DNA from: Prosthecobacter sp. SYSU 5D2
Lineage (GTDB): Bacteria; Verrucomicrobiota; Verrucomicrobiia; Verrucomicrobiales; Verrucomicrobiaceae
Assembly (NCBI RefSeq): GCF_039655865.1
Contig: NZ_JBBYXL010000008.1
Location: forward strand, 186,001-250,000
Length of the DNA: 64,000 bases
Reading direction: 5' to 3'
The position numbers and the translations under genes are program-made. This document shows positions 51,044 through 59,849 of this stretch, piece by piece. Below the pieces are notes generated by a model that searched no databases, was not told where the DNA came from, and worked only from the letters and a program-made list of their open reading frames with translations. Position 1 is the first letter of the stretch, and each line of letters begins with the position of its first letter.

Positions 51044-52171
51044 TTACTTCTGATAAATCGGCAGAAAGTGGTGATACACGCTGAGGCTCAGCAGGGACAG
51101 CGCGGTGGCATAGACAGGGCCGGCGCTCTTTTCATTGCCATTCCGCGGATACCATGCCCCGGATGGGTCCTGGGCGCTGACCAGCATCTGCTCGGTCTTT
51201 TGGCGGGCGGTGGCGGCGTGGTCGCCGCCGCGCTGATACATGCCCTGAGCATAATAATAGCAGCCGTAGTAAAACCAGGGTTCATTGAGCTCAGGCGGAA
51301 ATTTCAGCAGCCAGTTGGAGGAGCCAAGCACCTCCGGGGCATCGTAGATGCCCGCCACCTGCAGGGACAGAAGACCGGCAGCGGTGGTGGAGAAGGTCTG
51401 ACGGCCGCCGTAGGGTTCATAACTGAAGGCGGCCTCCAGCTGCTTCAATTTGCCATTGCTGTCGCGCTCGGCCCGGTAACTGCGCTTGATATAGGCGATG
51501 GCGTTATCAATGGCTTCCTTGGGTACCTCAATGCCGCTGTTCTTTGCCGCTCGCAGGGACATGAGCTGCCAGACGCTGACGCTGATGTCGCTGTCGCTGC
51601 TTTGCGGCTCATAGCGCCAGCCGCCTTTGTTGGCATCGCTCTTGGGCACGCTCTGCGCGCGGACGATGAGCTTGATGGCGTTCTCCGTCATGGAGCGCAC
51701 CTTCTTATCCGTCTCCTCATCCGGGGACATGCCGAGCATCTCCGTTAGCATGAGGGTCATGATGCCGTGGCCATACATGCGGCTGCGGTCACTGCGGCCC
51801 AGGTAGCCGTTCTCATCCGGCTCCACATTGTCCACGATGAACTTCAGCGCCCGCTGGGCAGCCATGCCCTCCGGTGTGGGATCGCCGGGCAGGTGGCCCA
51901 CAGAGGCCAGGCCCATGAGGGTGAGCGCCGTCATGGCCGCCGTGTGGCTGGGGATGTCGCCACGCCGGGGCACCTTGTCCGTTTTCTGCTCAGAGAAGTA
52001 CCCGGCGGGCTGCTGCTGTTTCAAGAGCCAGGCCAGTCCCTTGTCCACGGCGCTTTTCACCTGAGGGGAGATGATCTCCGGACGCGGTGCCTGAGCCTGC
52101 AATCCGGTGGATGCAAACCAGGCTGCCAGCATCAGCATCAAACCGGCAGGAGGGGTGAAAAGGGAGGTCAT
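51044..52171 (-). CDS. Secreted prenyltransferase/squalene-oxidase-repeat protein
   Basis: A 375-aa protein from ATG 52171 (other in-frame starts at 52186 and 52183), with a leader (GLMLMLAAWFASTGLQAQ). The alpha/alpha-toroid repeats are typical: VDKGLAWLLKQQQPAGYFS, SHTAAMTALTLMGLASVGHL, GHGIMTLMLTEMLGM, ISVSVWQLMSLRAAKNSGI and YATALSLLSLSVYHHFL. No DxDD catalytic motif of true squalene cyclases is visible, so it is probably a non-enzymatic or uncharacterised secreted member, a group common in Planctomycetes and Verrucomicrobia. It diverges from the SWIB gene. Confidence 0.85.
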   Translation of the reverse strand: MTSLFTPPAGLMLMLAAWFASTGLQAQAPRPEIISPQVKSAVDKGLAWLLKQQQPAGYFSEQKTDKVPRRGDIPSHTAAMTALTLMGLASVGHLPGDPTPEGMAAQRALKFIVDNVEPDENGYLGRSDRSRMYGHGIMTLMLTEMLGMSPDEETDKKVRSMTENAIKLIVRAQSVPKSDANKGGWRYEPQSSDSDISVSVWQLMSLRAAKNSGIEVPKEAIDNAIAYIKRSYRAERDSNGKLKQLEAAFSYEPYGGRQTFSTTAAGLLSLQVAGIYDAPEVLGSSNWLLKFPPELNEPWFYYGCYYYAQGMYQRGGDHAATARQKTEQMLVSAQDPSGAWYPRNGNEKSAGPVYATALSLLSLSVYHHFLPIYQK

Positions 52172-52345
52172 AATGGAAATCATCACAGAGCGGCAATCAC
52201 GGCTCTCAACACATTCCTAACGCATGTGGCGCGGATTCCTCACGGAATCACCCGGATTTTTGCACTTCTGTCCCCTGCCCGCCCCAGGTGAAATCCCCTG
52301 CATCAGGGGTGTTGACTTATTCGGCGTACTCTGCGAAAAGGGGAA

Positions 52346-52624
52346 ATGGCTAAAACAGCATCTACCACACCACGCAAACCCAACCCAGCCCTGATGAAAC
52401 CCGTCCAGCCGGATGAAGTCCTGGCTGCTGTCGTTGGCTCCACCCCCCTTTCCCGCGGCGAACTGACCAAAAAAGTCTGGGACTACATCAAGGCCAAAGG
52501 CCTGCAGGACCAGAACAAGAAGACCCTGATCAATGCGGACGAAGCCTTGAAGAAGGTTTTCGGTGGCAAAGAACAGGTGACCATGTTTGAGATGACCAAG
52601 CTCATCTCCGGTCACGTGAAGTAA
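52346..52624 (+). CDS. Stand-alone SWIB/MDM2-domain protein
   Basis: A 92-aa protein that is essentially one SWIB domain after a basic N-terminus (MAKTASTTPRKPNPALMKPV). The domain reads DEVLAAVVGSTPLSRGELTK, VWDYIKAKGLQDQNKKTLIN, then DEALKKVFGGKEQVTMFEMT. SWIB domains are known in eukaryotic chromatin remodellers and in a few bacteria such as chlamydiae, where they occur alone or fused to topoisomerase I. A DNA- or nucleoid-related role is likely but undetermined. The gene is alone, with a probable promoter in the gap to 52186. Confidence 0.92.
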   Translation: MAKTASTTPRKPNPALMKPVQPDEVLAAVVGSTPLSRGELTKKVWDYIKAKGLQDQNKKTLINADEALKKVFGGKEQVTMFEMTKLISGHVK

Positions 52625-52644
52625 GCTGCACGTCACCCAGTGAT

Positions 52645-52968
52645 TTAAGATGGCTGGAGGTTCGCCTCCAGCCATTTTTCTTTTTGGGCACGGCCCAGCG
52701 CCTTGAAGACCCGCTCTGCCTTCAGCGCGGCGGACATGTCCGCATGGCACCAGGAGCCGATGAGCCATAGCGGGCCGCGCCCGCGTGTGTATTTGGCCCC
52801 CTTCCCCTCCCGGTGCATGTCCAGCCGCCGGGGCAGGTCATTGGTGATGCCGCAGTAGAGGCTGCCATCCCGGCAGCGCAGCACATACAGGCACCAGGGC
52901 TTGGGCACTGCAGCTAAGTCAGCGACAGCGGTGTCAACAGCGGCAGCCGCTTCAGCAGAGGGGTTCAT
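52645..52968 (-). CDS. GIY-YIG nuclease domain protein
   Basis: A 107-aa protein from ATG 52968 (52983 also possible). The GIY-YIG core reads CLYVLRCRDGSLYCGITNDL, then RRLDMHREGKGAKYTRGRGP, then a short helix (ALKAERVFKALGRAQKEKW). It is close to the UPF0213/YhbQ type of small GIY-YIG proteins of unknown role. The longer frame up to 53187 is not supported by the family. It is convergent with the SWIB gene. Confidence 0.88.
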   Translation of the reverse strand: MNPSAEAAAAVDTAVADLAAVPKPWCLYVLRCRDGSLYCGITNDLPRRLDMHREGKGAKYTRGRGPLWLIGSWCHADMSAALKAERVFKALGRAQKEKWLEANLQPS

Positions 52969-53052
52969 GGCAGGCGTTAGCATGGGCAAGCGCAGTATGT
53001 TCCACCCCTTGTTAAAGGAAGGCAAAACGTTTGATGTGCCACTCTGTGGGCT

Positions 53053-53250
53053 GGATGTGTTCTGCGAAGGTGAGTTCGCGGTCCCAAAGGCGGTCGCCCG
53101 CAGAACTATCCGGCTTCTTTGGCGGTGCCCTTTTCCCAACGTCCGTCTTTGCCGAAAACGAATGCGGTGGGTCATCCGCACACTCAAAGACGGCCGGATA
53201 GTTCGGCGAAGGAATCCAGGGCAGCGATCCGTATGACGCCGAACACATCC
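53053..53250. repeat. Nested inverted-repeat element between map and GIY-YIG genes
   Basis: The gap from 52969 to 53321 (353 bp) has no convincing gene but is densely structured. Outer arms GGATGTGTTC (53053-53062) and GAACACATCC (53241-53250) are perfect; inside lie GAACTATCCGG (53103-53113) with CCGGATAGTTC (53194-53204), and CCGTCTTTG with CAAAGACGG (left copy near 53143, right copy near 53184). The centre has GCGG...CCGC. It may be a MITE-like mobile element, a structured RNA or an orphan repeat; its downstream location after map suggests also a termination role. Confidence 0.6.
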
Positions 53251-53321
53251 GGCCTACGGCCCGGCGCGACGATTGACACAGGGCAAGCGCCCATGTGACC
53301 GGCAATCGCGGATTGCTCGAC

Positions 53322-54149
53322 CTAAAACAAAGCACTCACCGGTAGCGGGGTCAGGTCCTCGACACCTTTGGGGAACATGCGCTTGCGCAGCGTCAGTACT
53401 TCGGGCTCTTTCTCGGTCACCAGCACCACATGCTCAAAGTGAGCACTGGGCTTACGGTCCTGGGTGATGGCAGTCCAGTTGTCAGAGAGCACACGCGTTT
53501 TGGCGGTGCCCAGATTGATCATGGGCTCAATGGCCAGCGTCATGCCAGACTTCAGCCGGGGGCGGTCACCTTTGCGGCCATAGTTCGGGATCTGCGGCTC
53601 TTCATGAAGCTTGCGCCCCACCCCGTGGCCGACGAATTCACGCACCACAGTGTAACCGTACTGGATGACATGCTCCTCCACGGAGGCGCACAGATCACCC
53701 AGCATCCAGCCATCGCGGGCGTGGCGGATGGCGACGTGGAGGGATTCCTCCGTGGCCGCCAGCAGGTGCAGGGTTTCTTTGGCCACATTGCCGACGGGCA
53801 CCGTCAGGGCGTTGTCACCGATCCAGCCATTGTATTCAATCCCGACATCAATTTTCACAATGTCGCCGTCCTGGATCACGCGGGGGCCGCCGATGCCGTG
53901 GACGACTTCTTCATTGATGGAGATGCAGATGTGGCCGGGAAATTTGCGATAGCCCAAGAAGGCGCTTTTGCAGCCCCGGGCTTTCATTTCTGCCGCAGCG
54001 GCGCGGTCCACCTCGCCGGTAGTGATGCCCACCTGGGCCAGGGCGGCCGTTTTCAGCAGGATGTCGCGGGCCATCTGGCAGGCCTCGCGGATGCCCTGCT
54101 GTTGGGCACCGTGGCGGGTGAAGATCTTGTTGCTGCTGAGTAAACCCAT
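53322..54149 (-). CDS. map: Type I methionine aminopeptidase
   Basis: A 275-aa cytoplasmic enzyme that removes the N-terminal Met from new proteins. Metal and catalytic residues are visible: H84 in EVVHGIGG, D101 and D112 in IVKIDVGIEYNGWIGDNA, His in VGHGVGRKLHEEP, and Glu in LAIEPMIN and FEHVVLV. It begins 10 bp past the secY stop as last gene of the ribosomal cluster. adk, which often lies between secY and map, is not here. Confidence 0.95.
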   Translation of the reverse strand: MGLLSSNKIFTRHGAQQQGIREACQMARDILLKTAALAQVGITTGEVDRAAAAEMKARGCKSAFLGYRKFPGHICISINEEVVHGIGGPRVIQDGDIVKIDVGIEYNGWIGDNALTVPVGNVAKETLHLLAATEESLHVAIRHARDGWMLGDLCASVEEHVIQYGYTVVREFVGHGVGRKLHEEPQIPNYGRKGDRPRLKSGMTLAIEPMINLGTAKTRVLSDNWTAITQDRKPSAHFEHVVLVTEKEPEVLTLRKRMFPKGVEDLTPLPVSALF

Positions 54150-54159
54150 GTGCTCCGGA

Positions 54160-55665
54160 TTACATGCCCTTGTTGTAGATCAGCCAGGCCACACCCACCA
54201 GGGTGATGACGGCGATCCCGGACCAGAGCATGACCACGGTGGCCGGATTGGCCACATTGCCGCTCTGCTGCATGCGGTCGAAACGGCCACGGATGCGGCC
54301 CTTCTTCAGGAAGCCGTCATAATGGCTCTGCAGGAGGTGCGTTTCAATCTGGCGCATGACGTCAAGGACGACACCGACAAGAATCAGCAGGCTGGTGCCG
54401 CCGAAGAACTGGGCAGTCTGTGGCGCAATACCCAGGCCGGCACTGACCAGACCTGGCATGATGAAAAGGAAGGTCAGGAAAATGGCACCAGCGAAAGTGA
54501 GGCGGCTCATCGTGAAGTCCAGGAAATCAGCCGTCGGCTTGCCAGGGCGGATGCCAGGGATGTAACCACCGCTCTTCTTGAGGTCTTCCGAGATCTGCGT
54601 GGGCTGGAACATAGTGGCCACCCAGAAATAGCTGAAGAAGAAAATCAAGGCACCGGAGATGGCATAATAAACCCAGCCGGAGGCGATGGCCTGGGAGAAG
54701 CGCTGTACCCAGCCCACATCCGGGAACATGGAGGAGATAATGGAGGAAGGGAACAGCAGGATGGCCTGGGCAAAGATGATCGGCATCACACCGGAATAAT
54801 TGATCTTCAGGGGCAGATACTGCGTCTGGCCGCCATAAACCTTCCGGCCGACCACGCGCTTGGCATACTGGATGACAATCCGCCGGGTGGCCTGGGTAAG
54901 GGCGATGACCCCTGCGATGACCAAAATCATGAAGGCTAACAGCAACACCAGCGTGGCCGGCTTGCTCATGTCACCGTCCACATTGCCGACGTAGGTCTGC
55001 CAGACCTGCACCATGGCACCAGGGAGATCAGAGACGATGTTCACACAGATCAGCAGGGAGACACCGTTGCCGATGCCGCGCTCAGTGATCATTTCACCCA
55101 GCCACATCATCAGCATCGTACCAGCCGTGATGGTGATGACCGTGGTAAAAACAAACCCCATGTTAAAGTCAGGTACCAATGGCCGCCCCAGGCGATCAAT
55201 CGTGTCCTGCAAACCACCGAGGAAGATGTTCTGGCCGGGATTCTCCAGCGACTGTGCCAGAAGGTAACCCTGAAACACGCAAAGCGCGATGGTGGCCAAG
55301 CGGGTGTATTGGGTGATCTTCTGCCGTCCGCCGTCTTCACGGGCCAGCTTGCTCAGCTTCGGCACCACTGCCGTGAGCAGCTGCATCATGATGGATGCCG
55401 AAATGTAAGGCATGATGCCCAGGGCGAAAATCGCACAGTTCTGCAATCCTCCACCACTGAAGACGTTCAGCAAAGCAGCAACCTGGGCAGCTCCGGAGCC
55501 GGCATCAGCCGTGCGGTTCTTGATCCATTCATCCAGCACGGTCACGTCCACACCAGGCAGGGTGATGGAAGCACCGATGCGCACAATGACGATCATCGCC
55601 AGAGTGAAAAGGATGCGCGAGCGTAGGTCAGGAATTTTGAAGCTGTTGGCGAAGGCAGAAATCAT
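54160..55665 (-). CDS. secY: Preprotein translocase subunit SecY
   Basis: A 501-aa, about ten-helix channel of the Sec translocon, longer than E. coli SecY (443 aa). Family marks include FSGGGLQNCAIFALGIMPYI, RLATIALCVFQGYLLAQSL, TAGTMLMMWLGEMITERGIG and AKRVVGRKVYGGQTQYLPLK. The N-terminus is MISAFANSFKIPDLRSRI, with the first membrane segment directly after. It follows rplO with a 96-bp gap that contains a strong hairpin. Confidence 0.96.
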   Translation of the reverse strand: MISAFANSFKIPDLRSRILFTLAMIVIVRIGASITLPGVDVTVLDEWIKNRTADAGSGAAQVAALLNVFSGGGLQNCAIFALGIMPYISASIMMQLLTAVVPKLSKLAREDGGRQKITQYTRLATIALCVFQGYLLAQSLENPGQNIFLGGLQDTIDRLGRPLVPDFNMGFVFTTVITITAGTMLMMWLGEMITERGIGNGVSLLICVNIVSDLPGAMVQVWQTYVGNVDGDMSKPATLVLLLAFMILVIAGVIALTQATRRIVIQYAKRVVGRKVYGGQTQYLPLKINYSGVMPIIFAQAILLFPSSIISSMFPDVGWVQRFSQAIASGWVYYAISGALIFFFSYFWVATMFQPTQISEDLKKSGGYIPGIRPGKPTADFLDFTMSRLTFAGAIFLTFLFIMPGLVSAGLGIAPQTAQFFGGTSLLILVGVVLDVMRQIETHLLQSHYDGFLKKGRIRGRFDRMQQSGNVANPATVVMLWSGIAVITLVGVAWLIYNKGM

Positions 55666-55685
55666 GTGTCAGGGGAGTATGAGAA

Positions 55686-55737
55686 AGCGGGCCTGGCCAA
55701 CTGACAACCTTTTCGGTTGGTCGGTGACCGGCCCGCT
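55686..55737 (-). promoter_or_regulatory. Strong hairpin in the rplO-secY intergenic region
   Basis: Perfect arms AGCGGGCC (55686-55693) and GGCCCGCT (55730-55737) close a longer imperfect stem with AACC/GGTT near the loop. The 96-bp gap is unusually long for this cluster. The hairpin could attenuate transcription into secY or protect an mRNA end; there is no T-tract typical of a terminator. Confidence 0.5.
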
Positions 55738-55761
55738 GACGGGTTGAGTTCGATCTTAATC

Positions 55762-56202
55762 TCAGGCGGCGATGGTGCCACCGGCCTTCTCAATCTTCTC
55801 GCGGGCAGAGGCACTGACGTTCTTGACTTCAACAGTCAGCTTGCGGGTCAGTTCGCCATTGCCGAGGATCTTGATGGCATCGCAGTTGCGGTTCACGATA
55901 TTGTGCTCACGCAGGAAAGCTTCGTTGACGACGGTGCCGTCTTCAAAAGCGTTCAGGGCGCCCACGTTGACCACTTCATAGACGTCGCGGAACTGCACGT
56001 TGCTGAAGCCCTTCTTCGGAAGGCGGCGGTGAAGGGGCATCTGGCCGCCTTCGAAACCAGGGCGGATACCGGCACCTGCGCGGGCCTTCTGACCTTTGTG
56101 TCCTTTACAGGAGGTCTTGCCGTGACCGGAGCTTTCACCGCAGCCGATACGCTTGCGGCGCTTTTTCGCCCCTGGGCGAGGTTGGACATCATGAAGTTGC
56201 AT
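55762..56202 (-). CDS. rplO: 50S ribosomal protein L15
   Basis: A 146-aa large-subunit protein from ATG 56202 (MQLHDVQPRPGAKKRRKRIG), which is the family start; the open frame runs on to 56244. Typical marks are GCGESSGHGKTSCKGHKGQK and GGQMPLHRRLPKKGFSN. It is placed after rpsE with no rpmD (L30) between them. Confidence 0.96.
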   Translation of the reverse strand: MQLHDVQPRPGAKKRRKRIGCGESSGHGKTSCKGHKGQKARAGAGIRPGFEGGQMPLHRRLPKKGFSNVQFRDVYEVVNVGALNAFEDGTVVNEAFLREHNIVNRNCDAIKILGNGELTRKLTVEVKNVSASAREKIEKAGGTIAA

Positions 56203-56257
56203 AAAAATGAAAAACTGAAAATTGAAACTGGAACTTAAAACCAATCGAAGTGCTCAA

Positions 56258-56785
56258 TTACAGAGCCTTCTTCTCTTTGATCTCTTTGCCGCGGGCGCGG
56301 AAGATTTCGTCACGTGGGCGCAGGGCGCCGAGGGCAGCCAGGGTGGCCTTCACGACGTTGGCGTGATTGCTGGAACCCAGGGACTTGCCGATGACGTCAC
56401 GGACACCGGCTGCTTCCAGCACGGCACGTGCGCCACCACCGGCGATGATGCCCGTACCCGGCGTGGCGGGCTTGAGCATGATGCAACCGCCACCGTGCTC
56501 ACCGATCACCTCATGAGGGATGGTGTTGTTGTTAAGGTGCACGCGGTTCATGTTTTTGCGGGAGGCTTCCGTGGCTTTCTTGATCGCGTCAGCGACCTCG
56601 TTGGCCTTGCCGAAACCGCAACCGACTTTGCCCTGCTGGTCGCCGGCGACGACGAGAGCGGAAAAGCTGAAACGACGACCGCCTTTCACGACCTTGGCGC
56701 ATCGGTTGATGTGCACCACTTTTTCGATGGTATCAGGGCGGGAATCAGAGGATTCGCCTGCGGGACTGAGTGTAGCTGCTGCCAT
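56258..56785 (-). CDS. rpsE: 30S ribosomal protein S5
   Basis: A 175-aa small-subunit protein needed for decoding accuracy. The family marks are [40 protein letters not shown] and [20 protein letters not shown]. An N-terminal extension of about 15 residues ([18 protein letters not shown]) precedes the domain. It lies between rplR and rplO. Confidence 0.97.
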   Translation of the reverse strand: MAAATLSPAGESSDSRPDTIEKVVHINRCAKVVKGGRRFSFSALVVAGDQQGKVGCGFGKANEVADAIKKATEASRKNMNRVHLNNNTIPHEVIGEHGGGCIMLKPATPGTGIIAGGGARAVLEAAGVRDVIGKSLGSSNHANVVKATLAALGALRPRDEIFRARGKEIKEKKAL

Positions 56786-56803
56786 AAGTGGGATTCGTCG
56801 GGA

Positions 56804-57160
56804 TTAGAATTTCAGACCCTTTTCGCGGGCGGCGTCGGCCAGTGCTTTCACTTTGCCGTGATAGGTGAAGCCGCCACGGTCGAAAACCACGGCTGTGACA
56901 TTGGCGGCCAGGGCGCGCTCGGCAACAGCCTGGCCCACCTTCGCGGCGGTAGCACTGTTGGCACGGCTTTCGCCAAAGCCTTTTTCCTTGGTGGAGGCGG
57001 ACACGATGGTCTTGCCTGCCACATCGTCAATGAGCTGGGCATACACGTTGGAGTTTGAAAAATAAACTGCCAGACGTGGACGCTGAGAGGTGCCACTGAG
57101 AGTCTTGCGGATGCGCGCGTGGATACGCGAGCGGGTGAGTTTGCGGTTCTTCGCTGCCAT
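56804..57160 (-). CDS. rplR: 50S ribosomal protein L18
   Basis: A 118-aa protein that binds 5S rRNA. Start [20 protein letters not shown], then [20 protein letters not shown], and the typical C-terminus [20 protein letters not shown]. It is 16 bp downstream of rplF and 18 bp upstream of rpsE. Confidence 0.97.
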   Translation of the reverse strand: MAAKNRKLTRSRIHARIRKTLSGTSQRPRLAVYFSNSNVYAQLIDDVAGKTIVSASTKEKGFGESRANSATAAKVGQAVAERALAANVTAVVFDRGGFTYHGKVKALADAAREKGLKF

Positions 57161-57176
57161 GATGACTTTCCTCCAA

Positions 57177-57716
57177 TTACTTCACACTCTTGCCGGCCTT
57201 GCGGCGGATTTGCTCGCCTGCATAACGGACCCCCTTGGCCTTGTAAGGCTCCGGCGGGTAATAGGCGCGGATATCAGCGGCGAGCTGCCCGACGACCTGC
57301 TTGTCAATGCCTTCAATCGCGATCTTGGTGTTGTCCGCGACGGTGACTTTCACACCTTCGGGGATCGGATGGAGACGTGGGTGGGACTGGCCCAGGTTCA
57401 GGTCAATCACGTTGCCCTTCACCGCTGCGCGGAAACCGACGCCGTGGATCTCAAGGTTGCGGATGTAGCCTTTGCTGACGCCTTCGATCATGTTGCTGAT
57501 CAGGCGCTGGGAGGTGCCGTGCATGGCACGGACCCGGCGGTCCTCACTGGAACGGGTGACGGAGAGTTCCTTGCCTTCATTGGCGACGGAGACGCCCACC
57601 GGAAGAGTCCAGGTGAGTTTGCCCTTGGGGCCTTCGACCAGGACACTGCGGTCTTCGCCAATCTTGACGGTGACCTTGTCTGGGAGAGAAATGGGTTGTT
57701 TACCGACTCGTGACAT
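57177..57716 (-). CDS. rplF: 50S ribosomal protein L6
   Basis: A 179-aa protein with two L6 repeats. Landmarks are [40 protein letters not shown] and the C-terminal [17 protein letters not shown]. It sits near the GTPase centre of the ribosome. It follows rpsH by 15 bp. Confidence 0.97.
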   Translation of the reverse strand: MSRVGKQPISLPDKVTVKIGEDRSVLVEGPKGKLTWTLPVGVSVANEGKELSVTRSSEDRRVRAMHGTSQRLISNMIEGVSKGYIRNLEIHGVGFRAAVKGNVIDLNLGQSHPRLHPIPEGVKVTVADNTKIAIEGIDKQVVGQLAADIRAYYPPEPYKAKGVRYAGEQIRRKAGKSVK

Positions 57717-57731
57717 AATGTATTCCTCGTG

Positions 57732-58121
57732 TTACCAGATTTGTGCCAGGAGTTCGCCGCCCACTTTGGCTTTCTTCGCACGGGCACCAGTCATGATGCC
57801 GCGTGAGGTGGACAGGATGGAAATGCCAAGGCCGCCGAGCACGCGAGGGATCTCGGTGGCACCAACGTATTTGCGCAGGCCGGGCTTGCTGATGCGGGTC
57901 AGGCTGCGAAGGACCGGGGAACGGCCCTGGTACTTGAGCTTCAGTTTCAGGCGTGGGTGGGCATCTGTGGTGTCCACCTCGTAGCTCCAGATGTAGCCTT
58001 CTTCCTGAAGGATGCGGGAGAGCTCAGCCTTCATTTTGGAGAAGGGGATGAACACTTCCTGCAGGCCTGCGGCGGAGGCATTACGGATGCGGGTAAGAAA
58101 ATCGGAAATCGGGTCAGTCAT
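57732..58121 (-). CDS. rpsH: 30S ribosomal protein S8
   Basis: A 129-aa protein that binds 16S rRNA and often autoregulates the spc operon. Start MTDPISDFLTRIRNASAAGL, and the C-terminal GLGISILSTSRGIMTGARAK, with the family Ser-Thr-rich motif. It follows rplE directly (26-bp gap), leaving no room for rpsN. Confidence 0.97.
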   Translation of the reverse strand: MTDPISDFLTRIRNASAAGLQEVFIPFSKMKAELSRILQEEGYIWSYEVDTTDAHPRLKLKLKYQGRSPVLRSLTRISKPGLRKYVGATEIPRVLGGLGISILSTSRGIMTGARAKKAKVGGELLAQIW

Positions 58122-58147
58122 GGGACGCGGAATATCGGCTGTTAGAA

Positions 58148-58735
58148 TTAAGCGGCGGCTTCAACGGACTCACCAGCCTTGTTCACGGCGGTCTTGCCAC
58201 GGAAGGGCATACCGAGGGCGCGCAACAATTCACGCGCATGGTCATCGTTGTTGGTCGAGGTCACGAATGTGATGTCGAAGCCGAGAGTGCGCTTGACCTT
58301 GTCGAGCTCGATCTCAGGGAAAATGGACTGGTCGTTGATGCCGAGGGTGTAGTTGCCACGGCCGTCAAAGGCTTTCGGGGCGACACCGCGGAAGTCACGA
58401 ATGCGGGGAATGGCGGTCTTCACCAGGCGCATGAGGAAGTCATACATGCGGGTGCCACGAAGGGTGACCTTCACACCGACAGGCTCACCCTGGCGGAGTT
58501 TGAAGTTGGCGATGGCCTTCTTGGAAAGAGTGACGACGGGCTTTTGGCCGGTGATCAGGGTCACTTCGTTGACGGCGTCTTCAATGGCCTGCTTGCGCTC
58601 ACCTTGAGAGCCGACCGAGCAGTTGAGGACGATCTTCTCAAGCTTCGGGACTTGATGGACGTTACCGAGTTCGAGCTGAGTCTTCAGCGCGTCGCGGACA
58701 GTATCTTTATAGAGCTTTTGCAGCAGGGGTTCCAT
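58148..58735 (-). CDS. rplE: 50S ribosomal protein L5
   Basis: A 195-aa 5S rRNA-binding protein. Typical blocks are VPKLEKIVLNCSVGSQGERK, TGQKPVVTLSKKAIANFKLR, then RDFRGVAPKAFDGRGNYTLG and the C-terminal LGFDITFVTSTNNDDHARE. It has a short Ala/Glu-rich tail of about 15 residues. The 84-bp gap from rplX holds a two-tier hairpin (CCTTTG 58762-58767 with CAAAGG 58795-58800; GCCCCG with CGGGGC inside). Confidence 0.97.
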   Translation of the reverse strand: MEPLLQKLYKDTVRDALKTQLELGNVHQVPKLEKIVLNCSVGSQGERKQAIEDAVNEVTLITGQKPVVTLSKKAIANFKLRQGEPVGVKVTLRGTRMYDFLMRLVKTAIPRIRDFRGVAPKAFDGRGNYTLGINDQSIFPEIELDKVKRTLGFDITFVTSTNNDDHARELLRALGMPFRGKTAVNKAGESVEAAA

Positions 58736-58819
58736 GGATCAGATTTGGCTGAGCTTCCTTTCCTTTGCAGGCCCCGCGAAGACGGGGCGCGAAACAAAGG
58801 GGGTGAGCATATTCGTTGA

Positions 58820-59101
58820 CTACTTCTTCTTCGCAACTTTCTTCTTCGTCGTTTTTGCTTTTGTTTTCTCTTCAGCAAGTTTGACGTTGGAGATATGAAT
58901 CGGGCCTTCCTGCTCGATGATGCCGCCACCCGGACGTTCCTGGGTTGGCTTGACCGCCTTCTTGATCATGCGCACGCCTTCGATAAGGACGCGGTTTTTG
59001 GCGGTCTGCACTTCGATGATGGTGCCCTGCGCACCTTTATGGGCGCCGGAGGTGACGACGACAGTGTCGCCTTTTTTGACGTGGGTCTTGATCTGGCTCA
59101 T
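58820..59101 (-). CDS. rplX: 50S ribosomal protein L24
   Basis: A 93-aa assembly-initiation protein with a KOW motif: [20 protein letters not shown], then [20 protein letters not shown], and a lysine-rich tail ([13 protein letters not shown]). Its start overlaps the stop of rplN by 4 bp (59098-59101). Confidence 0.97.
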   Translation of the reverse strand: MSQIKTHVKKGDTVVVTSGAHKGAQGTIIEVQTAKNRVLIEGVRMIKKAVKPTQERPGGGIIEQEGPIHISNVKLAEEKTKAKTTKKKVAKKK

Positions 59102-59466
59102 AGCACTTCAGGGGCAAGGGAGACGATCTTCATGAAATTCTTGTCGCGCAGCTCACGGGCTACAGGACCGAAGATGCGGGTTCCTTTAGGATTGTTGTCT
59201 TTGTCAATGATGACGATGGCATTCCGGTCAAAGCGCAGGATCGAGCCGTCATTGCGGCGGATTGGGTGCGCTGTGCGGACGACGACGGCGCGGACGACTT
59301 CGCCCTTCTTGACGCTGGCGGTCGGGGTGGATTCACGAACGTGGGCGGTGATAATATCACCGACGTAGGCGAAACGGGTGTTCTTCTTGCCGAGCACGCC
59401 GATCATTTTGGCGACGCGGGCACCGGTATTGTCGGCTACCGGGATTGATGACTCCATTTGCAACAT
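59098..59466 (-). CDS. rplN: 50S ribosomal protein L14
   Basis: A 122-aa protein on the subunit interface. Landmarks are [20 protein letters not shown], then [20 protein letters not shown] and [20 protein letters not shown]. The standard length and order support a functional gene. Confidence 0.97.
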   Translation of the reverse strand: MLQMESSIPVADNTGARVAKMIGVLGKKNTRFAYVGDIITAHVRESTPTASVKKGEVVRAVVVRTAHPIRRNDGSILRFDRNAIVIIDKDNNPKGTRIFGPVARELRDKNFMKIVSLAPEVL

Positions 59467-59517
59467 AACTTTTCTTCCTCAGATGAATGGGTTGAGAATC
59501 TAACGTGACCGGGCGGT

Positions 59518-59814
59518 TTAGTGCTTCTGCACTTCGACCAGGTTCCAGCGCTTCAGCTTGCTGAGGGGGCGGCACTCCGAGATGAGGACCTTGTCTCCCA
59601 CCTTGGCCTGCTCGTTTTCATCATGGGCATAGAACTTGGAAGTCTTGCGGATGATCTTTTTGAACCGTGGGTGCGGCACGCGGCGCTCCACTTCGACCAC
59701 GATGGTCTTGTTCATCTTGTCGGAAACCACCACGCCCACGCGTTCCTTGCGGACGGGAGCCTTGACGGGTTGCGCTTCTGCGGATGGCGCTTCTGCTGTT
59801 GTAGCCTCACTCAT
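59518..59814 (-). CDS. rpsQ: 30S ribosomal protein S17
   Basis: A 98-aa primary 16S rRNA-binding protein, about 14 residues longer than E. coli S17 (84 aa). The extra part is an N-terminal Ala/Glu/Pro-rich extension ([20 protein letters not shown]). The core begins [20 protein letters not shown] and ends with [13 protein letters not shown]. Confidence 0.96.
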   Translation of the reverse strand: MSEATTAEAPSAEAQPVKAPVRKERVGVVVSDKMNKTIVVEVERRVPHPRFKKIIRKTSKFYAHDENEQAKVGDKVLISECRPLSKLKRWNLVEVQKH

Positions 59815-59849
59815 GATTTTGAAAAGGGGTCAATATGGATTGGGTTGCC

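Noticed and set aside
53012-53335. 107-aa minus-strand ORF over the nested inverted repeat
   Set aside because: It reads through palindromic arms, has odd composition (Pro/Ser/Cys patches) and no recognised domain; better explained as part of the repeat element.
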